Part shown: piece after piece, positions 13,001-23,933 of the stretch | How the letters are laid out: the number at the start of each line of letters is the position of its first letter | How positions within the stretch are numbered: position 1 is the stretch's first letter | The notes under the pieces: generated by a model | Databases searched by the model: none | What the model was told of the DNA's origin: nothing | The model's input: the letters and a program-made list of their open reading frames with translations, nothing else | Translations under genes and position numbers: made by a program | Assembly: GCA_963693085.1 (NCBI GenBank) | Contig: OY856412.1 | Location: 1,408,570,694-1,408,634,693, forward strand | Reading direction: 5' to 3' | DNA: 64,000 nt | From: Alisma plantago-aquatica | Taxonomy: Eukaryota; Streptophyta; Magnoliopsida; Alismatales; Alismataceae

Positions 13001-13289
13001 TGGGAGAATATGTGATATGAAAATCTGACCCCTCTGAGCTATAGCTGAGAAAGCTGAGTCCCCGATACATGGGTCCATTTGTGATGGATTGGTGGAGATG
13101 GTTATGTTTAGCCTTACCCCTCAAGATAACGTGATGTATGATGTGTTCCACAAGTCCGCTCTAGAGCACTATGTGAGGTACCCGAGCCATGGGCTAAGCA
13201 ATGAACCTAGTGAGCTCCAATGGGAGGCTAACTTACCCTGAGTCACCTATAAGGGTACGAGATACCAAGGTGAGAGAGAGTTCAGGAGT
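10043..13289 (+). pseudogene. Decayed pol region of the chromovirus-like element
   Basis: The position between gag and the chromodomain remnant implies protease, RT, RNase H and integrase. The sequence is dense with stops on both strands. The longest open frames are about 120 codons, antisense, and match nothing I recognise. I see no readable RT or integrase motif, so the call is by context only. Confidence 0.4.
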
Positions 13290-13439
13290 ACAAAATATGA
13301 GATGATAAAGGTTCTTTGGAAGCACCATGGAGAGGATGAAGCCACATGGGAGCCAATGACAGATATGGAAAAGTCTTATCCTGAATTGTTTATATGTTTG
13401 GTAGAATTTTGGGGCAAAATTCCTATAAGAGGGGAAGGA
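13290..13439 (+). pseudogene. Integrase C-terminal chromodomain remnant
   Basis: A plus-strand frame contains VLWKHHGEDEATWEP followed by an acidic helix ending YPELF. This is the signature of chromovirus integrase C-termini: strand, aromatic residue, 'EEATWE', then 'YPxLF'. The frame runs to within a few bases of the 3' LTR start at 13440, which is normal for this group. Upstream the frame is broken. Confidence 0.75.
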
Positions 13440-14672
13440 TGTTACAACCTCAATTTTGCATATGTTTTCATAATTGAAATGTAATGATTTTATGAATATG
13501 GACTTAATTGAAAAGGTTGTATGCTTTGTTTCAAAGAATGGATTTCTTTGCAAATCTCCCTTTTGATAGGAATTTCGTGGCTCCTATTATTATATTAATC
13601 CAATAATGGATATAAAAGAAAAGAAAAGAAGAAAAGTCCAAATAATAGAAAAGATACAAGATTAAGAAAAGTATTTATGAAAAATACATAGAAATCTCTA
13701 GGAAGTGGCATTAATGATCACAATTGAATAGATCTCGCTTATATGTGATTTCTAATGAAAGAAATAGGAAAAGAGGAAAAAGAAAATAAAAGATAAAGAG
13801 AAATCCTTGGAAAGAAATCTTTTAATAAAGAAATAAGTAAGATAAGGAGAAATAATGGATGTAGATCCATCTTGAAGGATAATAAACATCCTTCATGAAG
13901 GATTTTGAAATCTTAGGATTTCTTGGGGTTCAAGGAGTCCCAATGGATAAGAAGAAAGAGAAAATGCAAAATACTACAAAATAAGAGGATAATGTGATAC
14001 ATAATTAATGAATTTTTGGTATTATCAAAAAGAGGTACTTTCTTCTATTAGGAAGTATAATTTCTTGGTCAATGGATTAAAATCCAAGTATAAATATGAT
14101 AAGAGGGATGATTTCCAAATTCCTAATATCTAAAGAATAAAGAATATCAAAGAGATATTTAAGAGAGAGAAGATTACTTCTTAATGAAGGAAAGTAGGTG
14201 TCCTATGGGGAGAAGGACTTTTCATCTCATGGATAGGCATCCTAGGGCTTTGCTACCCTCCCCTATATAAGGGTAGACCCCTTGGCCCGAGCCCAAGAAG
14301 ATCCCATGCATCCCTCTCTCTTCTCCTTCTTCTTTTCATTCAAACCCTAGCTGAGAGAGTAGAAAAATCTCGAGGACACCAAGGACCTGTGATTGAGATC
14401 TCGATGGAGGCATGAATATCCCATGCTGACTTGGGATGATCGGCCATCATCCCCATGCCCACGACAACCGTGCAGCGCCTGTAGAAGGTCGGTGCCATAG
14501 CTGCAGGTCGCACGCCTGCCCCGCCCAAATCAACCACCTAGGACGCAATATGGGTGGCGCCCTAGGTGCGGCGGAGGGAGACAGAGAAAGGGCGGCAGCT
14601 GGCGGCAAGTTTCGAGCCCTGGGGAGGAGGGGGCAGACCCACAAAGTGCTGCAAGTTGGCGACAGCTAGGGT

Positions 14673-16089
14673 TGTTGGCTAATTGGACATCTATAAATCC
14701 CTTTGTTTTGATTATGACAAACATTTCATTCTTATTAATCTAACGAGCTACTTGAGTATGCAGGACTAAGATGGATGGCAAAGCAACTAGGGAAAATCCA
14801 CAAGCTAAATTGTTTATATTTTCATGCAATGTAATCATTGTTGTAAAAACTTGTACAAATATATAATGTACAAGTACTTAGAATTGCATGTAAATCAAGC
14901 GTTAGATTTTCCCTAGCCAAACACCATAGTTAGACATGTCATCCCATTTAATTAGGATCACCTTTGCACACTCACACATATAATTAGTGCCTAAATTGAA
15001 ACCTTGAAACAGGATCATTCTCGGTCGACAAACTCCTCGACCGAGACACTCTCGGTCGACAAACTTCTCGACCGAGAAAGATCCAAAGTAGCCGTTAGAC
15101 ACAACAGACTAGTTAGTTGGCAGTTGAAGAAAGACGTTGCAAATCACTTGTTCCAGAGAGCCTGTCGGTCGACAAAAGTTTGACCGAGTAGGTGTCTCGG
15201 TCGACCATTTGTCGACCGAGATGGTCTCTGACAGCAACTGCAGAATAAATTAATTAGCCGTTGTTAAAGCAACAACTTTGTACCTAACGGCTAGTTAAGC
15301 ACTTAGAAGCCCCTAGAAGTTGTCTAGAACGTCCTTAAGCATACTTAGGCCATTCCTATAAATAAGACAAGCCATAGGACACTAGAATTCACTTGTTACA
15401 TTTGAGAATACACTTGAGCATACTTGAGCAATCTATTGCAAGCAATTTGAGCACTGTGATCATTTGTCTACATTCTCCTTAGCTCAATTTCGTGTCCTAT
15501 AGGCTAGATTCTCCTATCCACAGCAATCACAAGTTCACACACTTGGCTAGGAGATCTATATGCTTGATCTAGGCATATCAAGCCTTGGGCTTAAAGGATA
15601 ACTTGTAATTTCCTTTTTCTTTCTTGTTCCTTTTTATCTTTTGTACTCTCCTTGCTACTCCTAGGGTTGGAGGCTGCGGATTGGAGAGGGTTGACTTCTC
15701 AGGTGGAGAAGGGGACTTCAAGCTACTTCAAGAAGGCTATCGCAAGGGAAGCTACTTCAGAAGGCTGGTGCAACGGGAGTTGGTGCATCTACTTCAAGGG
15801 AAGGCTTCTTCAAGGTTGGCGATTACTTCTAGGTGAAGGCTGCTTGAAGGGTTTAGGAAAAGAGATTGTATTTTATGTAAATTCCTTGAGAGGTAATAAA
15901 ATAAATTTCTTTTCAAATCCCAGTTGGGTAAGCAACCGGGTAGTGGATTGACGGCTATAGTATTTGCTATAGTTGGAACCACTCTAAACCTTGTGTCTCC
16001 TTGTCCAATATTTTCATTGTGGTTGTTTGAGTTCAATAATTGTTAAATTATCTATAAAACTCTATTCACCCCCCCTCTAGTAGTTTTCA
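14673..16089. repeat. Solo LTR, Sirevirus-like copia
   Basis: The 1417-bp block starts TGTTGGC, ends TTTTCA and is bounded by a perfect 5-bp TSD (AGGGT at 14668-14672 and 16090-16094). The undisturbed copy of the target at 6190-6200 proves the insertion. There is no internal domain, so it is a solo LTR. Supporting traits are a 'gattatgacaaac' string near its start, a TATA box (TATAAATA, 15357-15364), CpG-rich palindromes, and a CACCCCCCCTCTAG string near the end, as often seen in Sirevirus LTRs. The family call is by resemblance. Confidence 0.8.
15019..15221. repeat. Cluster of CTCGGTCGAC inverted repeats in the solo LTR
   Basis: Half-sites TCTCGGTCGAC and its reverse complement alternate at 15019, 15036, 15050, 15068, 15164, 15179, 15196 and 15211, giving four inverted pairs with 6-8-bp loops. 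They lie about 140-340 bp upstream of the TATA box. Palindromic CpG-rich repeat clusters of this kind are described for Sirevirus LTRs. Confidence 0.85.
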
Positions 16090-18100
16090 AGGGTGTCACG
16101 AGGTTGAAGATGATCGGGCATCATTTGACATTTTTGCCCCTCCGCGTGCTAAAGTGTTGTCCACTTAAGTGAGGGCAAAGATGTAATTTGGTTATGTTCT
16201 GGGCTGGCTACGTGGTCCATGAAAAGGCTGACGTGGCAACGTCCCATTGGTCCAAGTAAGTGATTTTTTTAAAATTCGTATCTATTTGTTGGTAGATCAG
16301 ATTGATACATGTAATATATGAATTTTTCTCAGAAAAATGTGAGGAATCCATTTAAAATAGTTTTGAAGATTAATTCCCCATGCAATTCGAAAAGTAGTTG
16401 AAGTTATCAACTTTAATGCATTAATGATTAAGAAACCCTAATCAATGATGAATAATGGATTGGGAAGGGTTATTTGGATGTTTAAAGTTGATGTTAACCT
16501 GTTGATTATAAAAGGGACACATTAGATCTAAAAGGTTGATCTTTAGGCGTAGTTTGATTAATTTTAGGTTCCATGTACATGAATATGCTTTAATGGGTCT
16601 TGAAACCCTAACTTTGGTAATTATGCCCCTTAATGGCTTTATTTGTTCAAATCCATGAATAAAGCTGAGATATGATGATTCTAAGCTATTTTGAGTATAA
16701 AAGATTCTAATTGTGGATAAATACCCTTAATTTGGTAATTTGGGTTTTCTAGTGGATTAACGTGGAATTAGTGATAAATAGGGTTCATATGTGAATTGAA
16801 CTATAATGAAATATGAGTTGTCAATTCGAAAGAAACCAAAGATGATAATTGGGCTTAATGATCTTAACATGACTTAAAAGGATGAAGATGATAGTCTTAG
16901 TGTAAAAGAGATATATTAGACTTAATTGACATTCAAGTATGCCTATGTTGTTGAAATTAGGGTTTGTGGACTGAAACAACATTAAACGTGATAAAAGCAT
17001 TATGGAGGCTAAACCTCTAATAAAACCCTAAATTTGGCCTAGAAATCCTAAGGTGGAATCCAAGTCAATCTTGAGAATGTTATGGATAAAACAGTGACAC
17101 TTGGATGTTATGCATTAATTTCAGGATATTGTTGATTACTTGATTGAATGTTCTTGGTTATTCTTGCTTGGACATCAAGTTACTCTGGATCAGGTATGTG
17201 GTTACTCTTATGGTTAATCACTTTAGTTTCACAGATATTCGCAGATGTTTTATTGGTTGCCTAAAATTAACTGCTTGGATGACTTTTATTTCACACAACT
17301 ATAAAGTGACTACGATTATCACCTAAAATATGTATACCTAACTAGCTCAGATCCTAGTCCTCCTTTGTGGCTTTGCTAATGATGAAAAGGATGACCTAGT
17401 ACATGGTCTACTTGTTAGGTAGGACCATCAGGTTATCATGAGTCAGTGATTGGGCTACCTATGGGTAGTGCCATGCAACTCTTTAGCATATCATGAGTTA
17501 GTGATTGGGCTACCTATGGGTAGTGCCATGCGACTCTTCAACCCTAGGTATTGATCTACCTATTAGATAGGATCATGGGGTTATTTGGGATCTACCATAT
17601 GAGAGGTAGTATCCATGTCCATTGCAGGGACAAGCAAAGAGGTTAGGATATGTATGGATTGAGTAGTTATGTTTAAGATGTAAAGTTTACTTGCTAAACC
17701 ATAATTGCTTGCAATATGTTGTTACAGATAATTGCCTGATTATTGTTTCCCCCACATACTGGCATATTCATTTATGATGAACGACGTTTTGTCTGTCGGC
17801 ATTTTAGGTACAAATTGAAAAGGACAAACAGTAAAGTGGCATATTTTGAAATTAAGAAATAAAGTGCAAGGAGGATTAGTTAGAACAGAGTCCAGAGGTG
17901 GATAGAAGTTAGATATACAAGTTCTTGAAAAAAAAAGGTATGCAAAGTTTTATTTTTATTCCAGCTTTCAGTATAGTCATGGTAGAATTTAATAATTATT
18001 ACTGATTATTTGTTTAACCTTTGATCCGAGAAATTGGGATAACGACTATGACCTCTTGGTCTCCCTTAATTGGGGGTTATCGGGAGGTGGGGTCGTTACA

Positions 18101-20112
18101 CCAATCCTCAATATTCTCGATATTGATATGTTATTCCTCATTATATGTGGAATACTCTTATATGCTCCCACCAAATCTTTTGTAATCACTAATTTTATCT
18201 TTTATCTTGATTCAAGTCAAACTCTTTGACTATCTGGTCAGGTCAAAAGATCCCATATCTGAGATGCTTGTTCCAATCACATATTGAACTTTGTAGTTTA
18301 TAGACTTTATTTGCATTTGAAGTTGTTAAAACCTTTTAGGTTGTGTCACATACACATCCTCTAATTTATTCCTTTTAAGTAATCCAATTTCTATCTTCAT
18401 ATGCATAATCTCATAGTCTATTTTAACTACAATAACAAGCATGACAATTGATAAAGGAATTTCTATCATGTTCAACATCTTGAACTGATTTCAAAAACTA
18501 TTCAACCAATTTGCCCTTTTATGTTATACATGTAGGTCTTTTAAATTAAGATCCCAACTTCAACTTTTGGGTCTTACCCCATCAGGTAGTACTATCAAGG
18601 TCATACCTTACTAGATTACACAGATTCCATATTGTCCTTAAGCCATTTCTTAGATTTGGATCTTAATAGCTTCTATTTGATTAGTTGGCTCATCCTAATA
18701 TGACCAGCCTATCTGAGTCGTTGAATTCACAATCCTCCTATTTCATTTGTATTCTACTAGAACTATTTTGTTCTATGTCACTTGACGAATTTGAGATTCC
18801 ACAAAAACTTATGAATCTCTTAGTTCTCATTGTACCTTGTTGTTTTCCATTTTGAGTTCTACATTTACTCCCAATAAATCTTTAGGAACTTAGTTATCCC
18901 ATCGACAAACAAATTGTATTGGGATTTATAGTAACCTTCAACAATTATGGTTTGTGGATAAACTTTTTTAAGAATTTGTTTTCTAAATATAGGTTTCAAT
19001 CCTTTAGACATGTTGGGACATTCCCAAATCACATCATATATTATGTCTTGCAAACCATTCAGACGGTACAACATTTCATGACAGCCTTATATATTTATGA
19101 GGATATAAGAAGATTAGGTTAAGTGATAATTATATCATGGCATAATTCCTTCATTCTGACACATCATCATGTTCAGATGGATTTGGCTTGTGATATATTA
19201 TCATTGTTCTTTCTTTGAAGGTTCCCAAGGTATTTTTGCAAAGTATTTCAACTTTTGATCTCATCAAAGTTTTCTTAATACTTTTATCTAAGTTATACTT
19301 CATTTATAATATCCTTGAACACTTCAAGAGATTTATGTTTCTATTTTACTGAGTACAAATCATCATATTACTATTAATAGAAATGAAGTATAAGTAATTA
19401 TCTATATCATTCATTCCATAAGATCTTCATGCATCATATGTATGCGGTCTGATGGAAAGCTTATCCTCCCACTACATCTAGTGAAGGATGTCATGTCACA
19501 TTGTGTGTAAATAAGGCATTTCATGTTTCCCTAGGTTTGATAACCAAGGGAATCTAGACTAACATCAATATGTATTCCAGACATGCATTTCTTATATGTA
19601 CATTCAATGTGACTGTTGCTAATGATAATCTTGAATTATCAATTATAATCATTTGGTATTGACGTTATAGATTTTATCCCAAGATTCTTTCAAAATAAAA
19701 TCATTGGATGTTTGGGCATTGCCATGAAAATTCATATCTTTCAAAAAAGAAACATTAAAATCTTACTTTATTGAATCATCATTCTTGTCATACAAGATTC
19801 TGAAAATAAATGTTTCTATTTTCTTGACATAATGAAGTAGTCGTTGAATTAACTCTATTACATGCCCATTGGGCTAAGATAAATTCAAATGTAGACTAAA
19901 TCTTCCACAACACTTGATCCACCTTTGTCCATCTTTGTCCTCCCATGAGGACTTTTACTTGTCAGATCTTGCGCATCAAGTATGTCAGATCACTATTTGG
20001 TATCACATACCAAGAAGAAGTAATCAAATTTATCTTATAACATTTATAATTGAAGTAGAGGCTTCTACGCCTTCCTTTTTCTTCTTTAGTTCCTCTCACC
20101 AGAGTGGGAAAT
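18101..20112 (-). pseudogene. Decayed copia pol of copia-m
   Basis: On the minus strand, fragments of a copia integrase can be read; for example, the reverse complement of about 19261-19370 gives DDLYSVK, a stop, then KHKSLEVFKDIINEV, which resembles the integrase core. The segment near 19456 is the counterpart of copia-p DNA at about 28765-28790. Stops and frame changes are frequent, and I could not place RT or RNase H. Confidence 0.45.
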
Positions 20113-20896
20113 TTATTTTCCAATGTCCAGGCTATTACAATGGTGACATTTGCCTCTTTTCTTCACTCCTCTATTTGCTTTTAAATTTGAATATTTGGTC
20201 TTCTGGATAGCTTTAGAATCCTTCTTATCTTTGTCTTTTCCTTTAGACTTTCCCTTTCTCTTACTGATCATCAACTTAAACTTGGGCTTGTCTTTCTTCA
20301 TATTCCCTCAACTGTTCTCAACATATCCAAAAACTCTGTTAATGTTTTGTCAAAGTCATTCATGTTGTAGTTCAAGACAAACTAACTATATGACTCTGGC
20401 AGAGATTGTAGAATCATGTCAGTAGACAACTCTTTCCCCAAGGGGAATCCTAGTCTAGCAAGGTTTTCCACATATGCAATAATCTTGAGCACATGAGGAC
20501 CTACTGGATCTTCTTCTGCCATATACATTTGAACAGTGCCTTGGGGACATCATATCTCTCTTGTCTTGCCTGATCTTGGAACATGTTCTTGAGATGTGTG
20601 GCCATCTCAATCACATCCATATTCTCATGCTGCCTCTACAACTCATAGGTCATGAAACATAGCATCAGACACTTGACATTCACAACATCTTCAGTATGCT
20701 TCTTGTAAGCATCACTGTCAGCCCTAGGTGTAGTCTGAAGGGGTTCATCTGGTTCTGGTGTCTCCAAGACATAGAGCTTGTGCTCATGTGTGAGAACAAT
20801 TATCAGCATCTTGAACCAATCTTGGAAGTTGTTCCCATTTAGTTTGTCTTTCTCAAGGCTCGACCGTAGAGAATAGTGATTGTTGTTTGTTTCCAT
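20113..20896 (-). pseudogene. Broken copia gag of copia-m
   Basis: The frame starts METNNNHYSLRSSLEKDKLN at 20896 and aligns with the gag of copia-p (MDTNNNHFSLRSVLEKDKLN at 27388). It includes the usual 'LNG.NF.DW' start of copia gag. The frame breaks after 20636 and resumes in another phase at 20301, where a lysine-rich linker leads to a zinc knuckle start (KCHHC) whose second half is degraded. It encodes no functional capsid. Confidence 0.8.
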
Positions 20897-22225
20897 TTTG
20901 TTCTACAAAAGAATTTGCAATTTTGTCAAAAACTCATTTTTGATTTGATTTGATTAAAATTTGGGCGATAATAATTAGGACTTTAATTAATTATTGTTCT
21001 CATTATTTTTTTTCAAATTTATAACCCTCAAGTATCAATTTGGAAAAATTGCAGCGAACAATTTTCTAATGAGCCAAGATCCAAGATGATTAACCTATGA
21101 CCCGACCAACATCAACATACATAGTCAACCATCAAGGTAGGAAACTTTTGCCAATTGCATCATATGTAATTCTAGATAGACGATATGCACAACTCCTTGC
21201 CATAATCTTATGCATGCTTCTAGGCTTAGTCGCTCTAAGAATCACCAGTTAAGCCTATTCCAATAGCTAATATGATAATAATGCACCCCGCAAAGGAGGA
21301 ACCTACATTACTACCATCAAACGCCCACGAGGTATATGGAGCACCACGCAAGGGCATAAACGACGCTTATTCGAATAAGCTTTTCATTGGTATTTCTTCT
21401 GGAAAGCATCTTAGACTTAATATGTTTGATTTGAGGGATTTATATATATCGTACATATTTACATATATTGTATCCAATCACCACATATTTAGTACATATC
21501 ATATACATTCTATATCCCACAATGTTAACATGCAATATAAAACAAAAAGCGATGGTTATGGCCATGTCTACTGTGATTCCTTAGATCTACAAGGAATAAC
21601 ACTCATCTAGGTCAATCATCACATCACATGTATGAATCTTTTGTTGGTGTAGATCTGTTCTTGCCAATCTGGGTAGATTGGTTCAACCTTTGAACTAGTC
21701 ATCTTGACTCTTGACTGTTTAGTTGGTCCTCTTGTTCAACTGATGTATGGAATCCTTCTAAACAGTTGGGTGGGCCTTCTGGGATGGTCATCTGGCCTCC
21801 TATCCAATCGATGCTTGGACAACTTCCAAACAGTCAGTTGGGTCCACTGGGCAGTCATCTAGTTCCATTGGTCTGTCCTCCATGGTCCTCTAGACGGTCG
21901 GCTCGTCTCACAAAGTGGTCGTCTCACCCGATGATGATCATCTTCTTCATTGTTGCAATAAAATAAAGCTATCCTATTACTGCTTTATTACATTGAAAAG
22001 AGAAACCTCCAGTTACATTTGAGGGGAGCAAAGGCAGGGAAGAATCAACTTTACATTGGGAATAAGGAGGTAGAGGCTCGGTATACAGACTGAGATAAAC
22101 AAGAATAAACTTTACCAGCCGACCACACACATATATTGGGTATTGGCCATACCACGCTACACATCCACCATCAAAAATGATTTTAAGGTGACATGTGTAA
22201 ATTGTATATATATCGTAACACACAC

Positions 22226-22226
<1 letters not shown>
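20897..22226 (-). other. Leader of copia-m between PBS and gag
   Basis: Untranslated leader with no gene. The part at 21700-21935 has repeated inverted GGTC/GACC motifs of the 'tcgtctcac' and 'cggtcgg' kind. Its counterpart in copia-p is at about 26456-26640 in reverse orientation. Small frames here are not conserved between the two copies. Confidence 0.5.

Positions 22227-22271
<45 letters not shown>
22227..22271. repeat. (TA)n microsatellite
   Basis: About 22 uninterrupted TA units lie in the copia-m leader. The matching place in copia-p has only short TA runs. Confidence 0.95.
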
Positions 22272-22273
<2 letters not shown>

Positions 22274-22323
22274 ACACCAAAAATTTTATCATATAGATTA
22301 TCCTAAAAATAGTAAATTGACAT

Positions 22324-22336
22324 GGATCTGATACCA
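22324..22336 (-). promoter_or_regulatory. Primer binding site of copia-m
   Basis: Read on the minus strand this is TGGTATCAGATCC, an initiator-tRNA-Met PBS with one change from the usual GAGCC. It lies one base from the LTR edge at 22338. Confidence 0.8.
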
Positions 22337-22337
22337 T

Positions 22338-23928
22338 TGTTGGGAAATATGGGCACAAGGTATAGCAGTGGAAACAAAAATTTTATTTAACTATATTTCC
22401 ATACGAATAAGATTGTGTCTAATTCTATGAAATAGGAAGGATGGTTTAATGAGTTATACCTTGTCCTAGAGAAAGTCCAACGACAACAACTCGTTTTGAT
22501 GCAACTATCTTCTAGTTGCTCTTAGATGGTGGTTGTGTAGCTCCTGGTCTTCACCGCAGACAACAAACATGACAGCTTCTGCAATGACTCATGTGGTCTC
22601 ACCACAGACTGTAGGTTGACGTTCTCCTCCTAGCAGTAGTCGAAGGACTTCTGGCTCTAGAGTAGTCCACATGGACTAAATAGAACTCATGTAGTTCAAC
22701 TAGAACAGATAGGAAGGAGTTGTCCCTCCTGTTGGAGTACTAGTCACCAACTTTCTCTCCCGCAAAAATGATCCTCAATTATTATCTCCTGTCGTTATCC
22801 CTCCCTAGTCAGGTAGGACTTGCTTGGGATTTATTAGTTACTATAAACAGAGAGGACAAAAATTTTCAAAGCAATTGATTCTCAATGTCTGTGTCATTAT
22901 TGTGCTCTGGGAAGCCTCCCAGTACCCCTCTATTTATAGGTGGGTTAGGGCAAGGGTTCCCAGTCTATTCAGGATTTGTGCGTGAGTAAAAGGGACCATA
23001 AGATCTTGAATTTTTGCAAGCTGTGAACCACAAGATGGTCGTTTGGTGACCCAAGTAGTCGTACAGAACTACAATATGTTCGTCTTGTACTACGAGACAA
23101 TCATTTTATAGTTTCCCAATCGCATACAAAATTGGCAATTTGTTTCCCATTAATGCTAAACAGTATATCCTTGCACCAAAAGAATTGTACAATTGAAATG
23201 ATTTGGGAAAGTATTTAGATACTTCCTCTAATCTAACTGAGCAATATCGCACATGCAAGACATTCTTCTTTCTCACACAGATGGTGGTCTAGAGAGTCGA
23301 GCTAAACTAGTTGGTTCATCAGAATGAACTGGTCGGTTCACACCTCAGTTTGGGTAGAAATAAGCCGATTCAATTTTTGATCATCCTAACAACACAAACA
23401 ACCATCTCAATACTTGAGACGGTCGATTGGTGCACCAAACAACCATCTCACCCTATGAGACGATCGACTGGGGTGCAGTGAGTTGATTCATTGAGTGATT
23501 TGAATACCTAAACACTTTAGTAATCAATCCAATCATCATTCAAGATCAAACTCCTCTTCTAGATGAGTTCATTTGTGTGTGACACTATCAATCCCATATC
23601 ACTTTGGCAGTGAATGTCCATAAATAACTTATGACAACACAAGAAAAGAGTGGTGCCTAGTCGCACATCAGTGCTATCCAAGTGAATGGAAATTGGAGAA
23701 CAACTTCAACCTACACGCTGTGTAAGGTGTTGCAGTGATTGTATAATTCCTTTAACTCTGATATCCATAATGAACTTGAGGTATGGATTCGTAATCCTCT
23801 TAATGTTCATCTCATGTTTCTAGAACCAAGAGAAGACTATTTGAGATAATGTGACCTCAATATCATATATTGATTCAAATGTGCATGTGCATGTGCATGT
23901 GTTTCTCAGTCTCACTTATCAAGTGGCC
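22338..23928 (-). repeat. 5' LTR of copia-m, interrupted by copia-p
   Basis: The 3' edge of the LTR is CCCAACA on the minus strand at 22338, next to the PBS. The block is the reverse-complement counterpart of the right part of the copia-p LTR and colinear with the 3' LTR at 2660-3500. Similarity to the family stops at about 23928, where copia-p begins. A TATA box (TATAAATA on the minus strand) is at 22931-22938. Confidence 0.75.
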
Positions 23929-23933
23929 AACAT

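Larger units (their letters stand above)
4968..18100 (+). mobile_element. Ty3/gypsy chromovirus-like retrotransposon with about 3.2-kb LTRs
   Basis: Two long direct repeats (4968-8204 and 13440-18100, the second enlarged by a 1.4-kb insertion) start TGTTACAACC and end in GTCGTTAYA. An initiator-tRNA-Met PBS follows the left repeat, so the element reads on the plus strand. Flanking 5-mers are CCAGT (4963-4967) and CCAAT (18101-18105), a TSD with one mismatch. The internal 5.2 kb is decayed, but a chromodomain-like end is readable just before the 3' LTR. Long LTRs plus a C-terminal chromodomain fit the Tekay/Del branch of chromoviruses; the branch is an inference. Confidence 0.8.
13440..18100 (+). 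repeat. 3' LTR of the chromovirus-like element, with a solo LTR inserted
   Basis: The LTR is colinear with 4968-8204 across its whole length. A 1417-bp insertion plus 5-bp duplication accounts for the extra size: 4661 minus 1422 leaves 3239 bp, against 3237 bp for the partner. It ends TTACA at 18100, and a TATA box is at 14264-14270. Mismatches with the 5' LTR are scattered throughout, so the element is not recent. Confidence 0.8.
2660..23928 (-). mobile_element. Ty1/copia retrotransposon copia-m, minus strand, host of nested insertions
   Basis: On the minus strand the order is 5' LTR (23928-22338), PBS (22336-22324), leader, broken gag (20896-20113), decayed pol (about 20100-18101), a nested gypsy element (18100-4968), the end of the internal region, a polypurine tract (about 4175-4161) and the 3' LTR (4160 to about 2660). 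Both LTRs are incomplete: the 3' LTR lacks about its last 700 bp, and the 5' LTR is interrupted at about 23929 by a related plus-strand element. Gag and pol are heavily decayed, so the copy is old. Confidence 0.75.
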
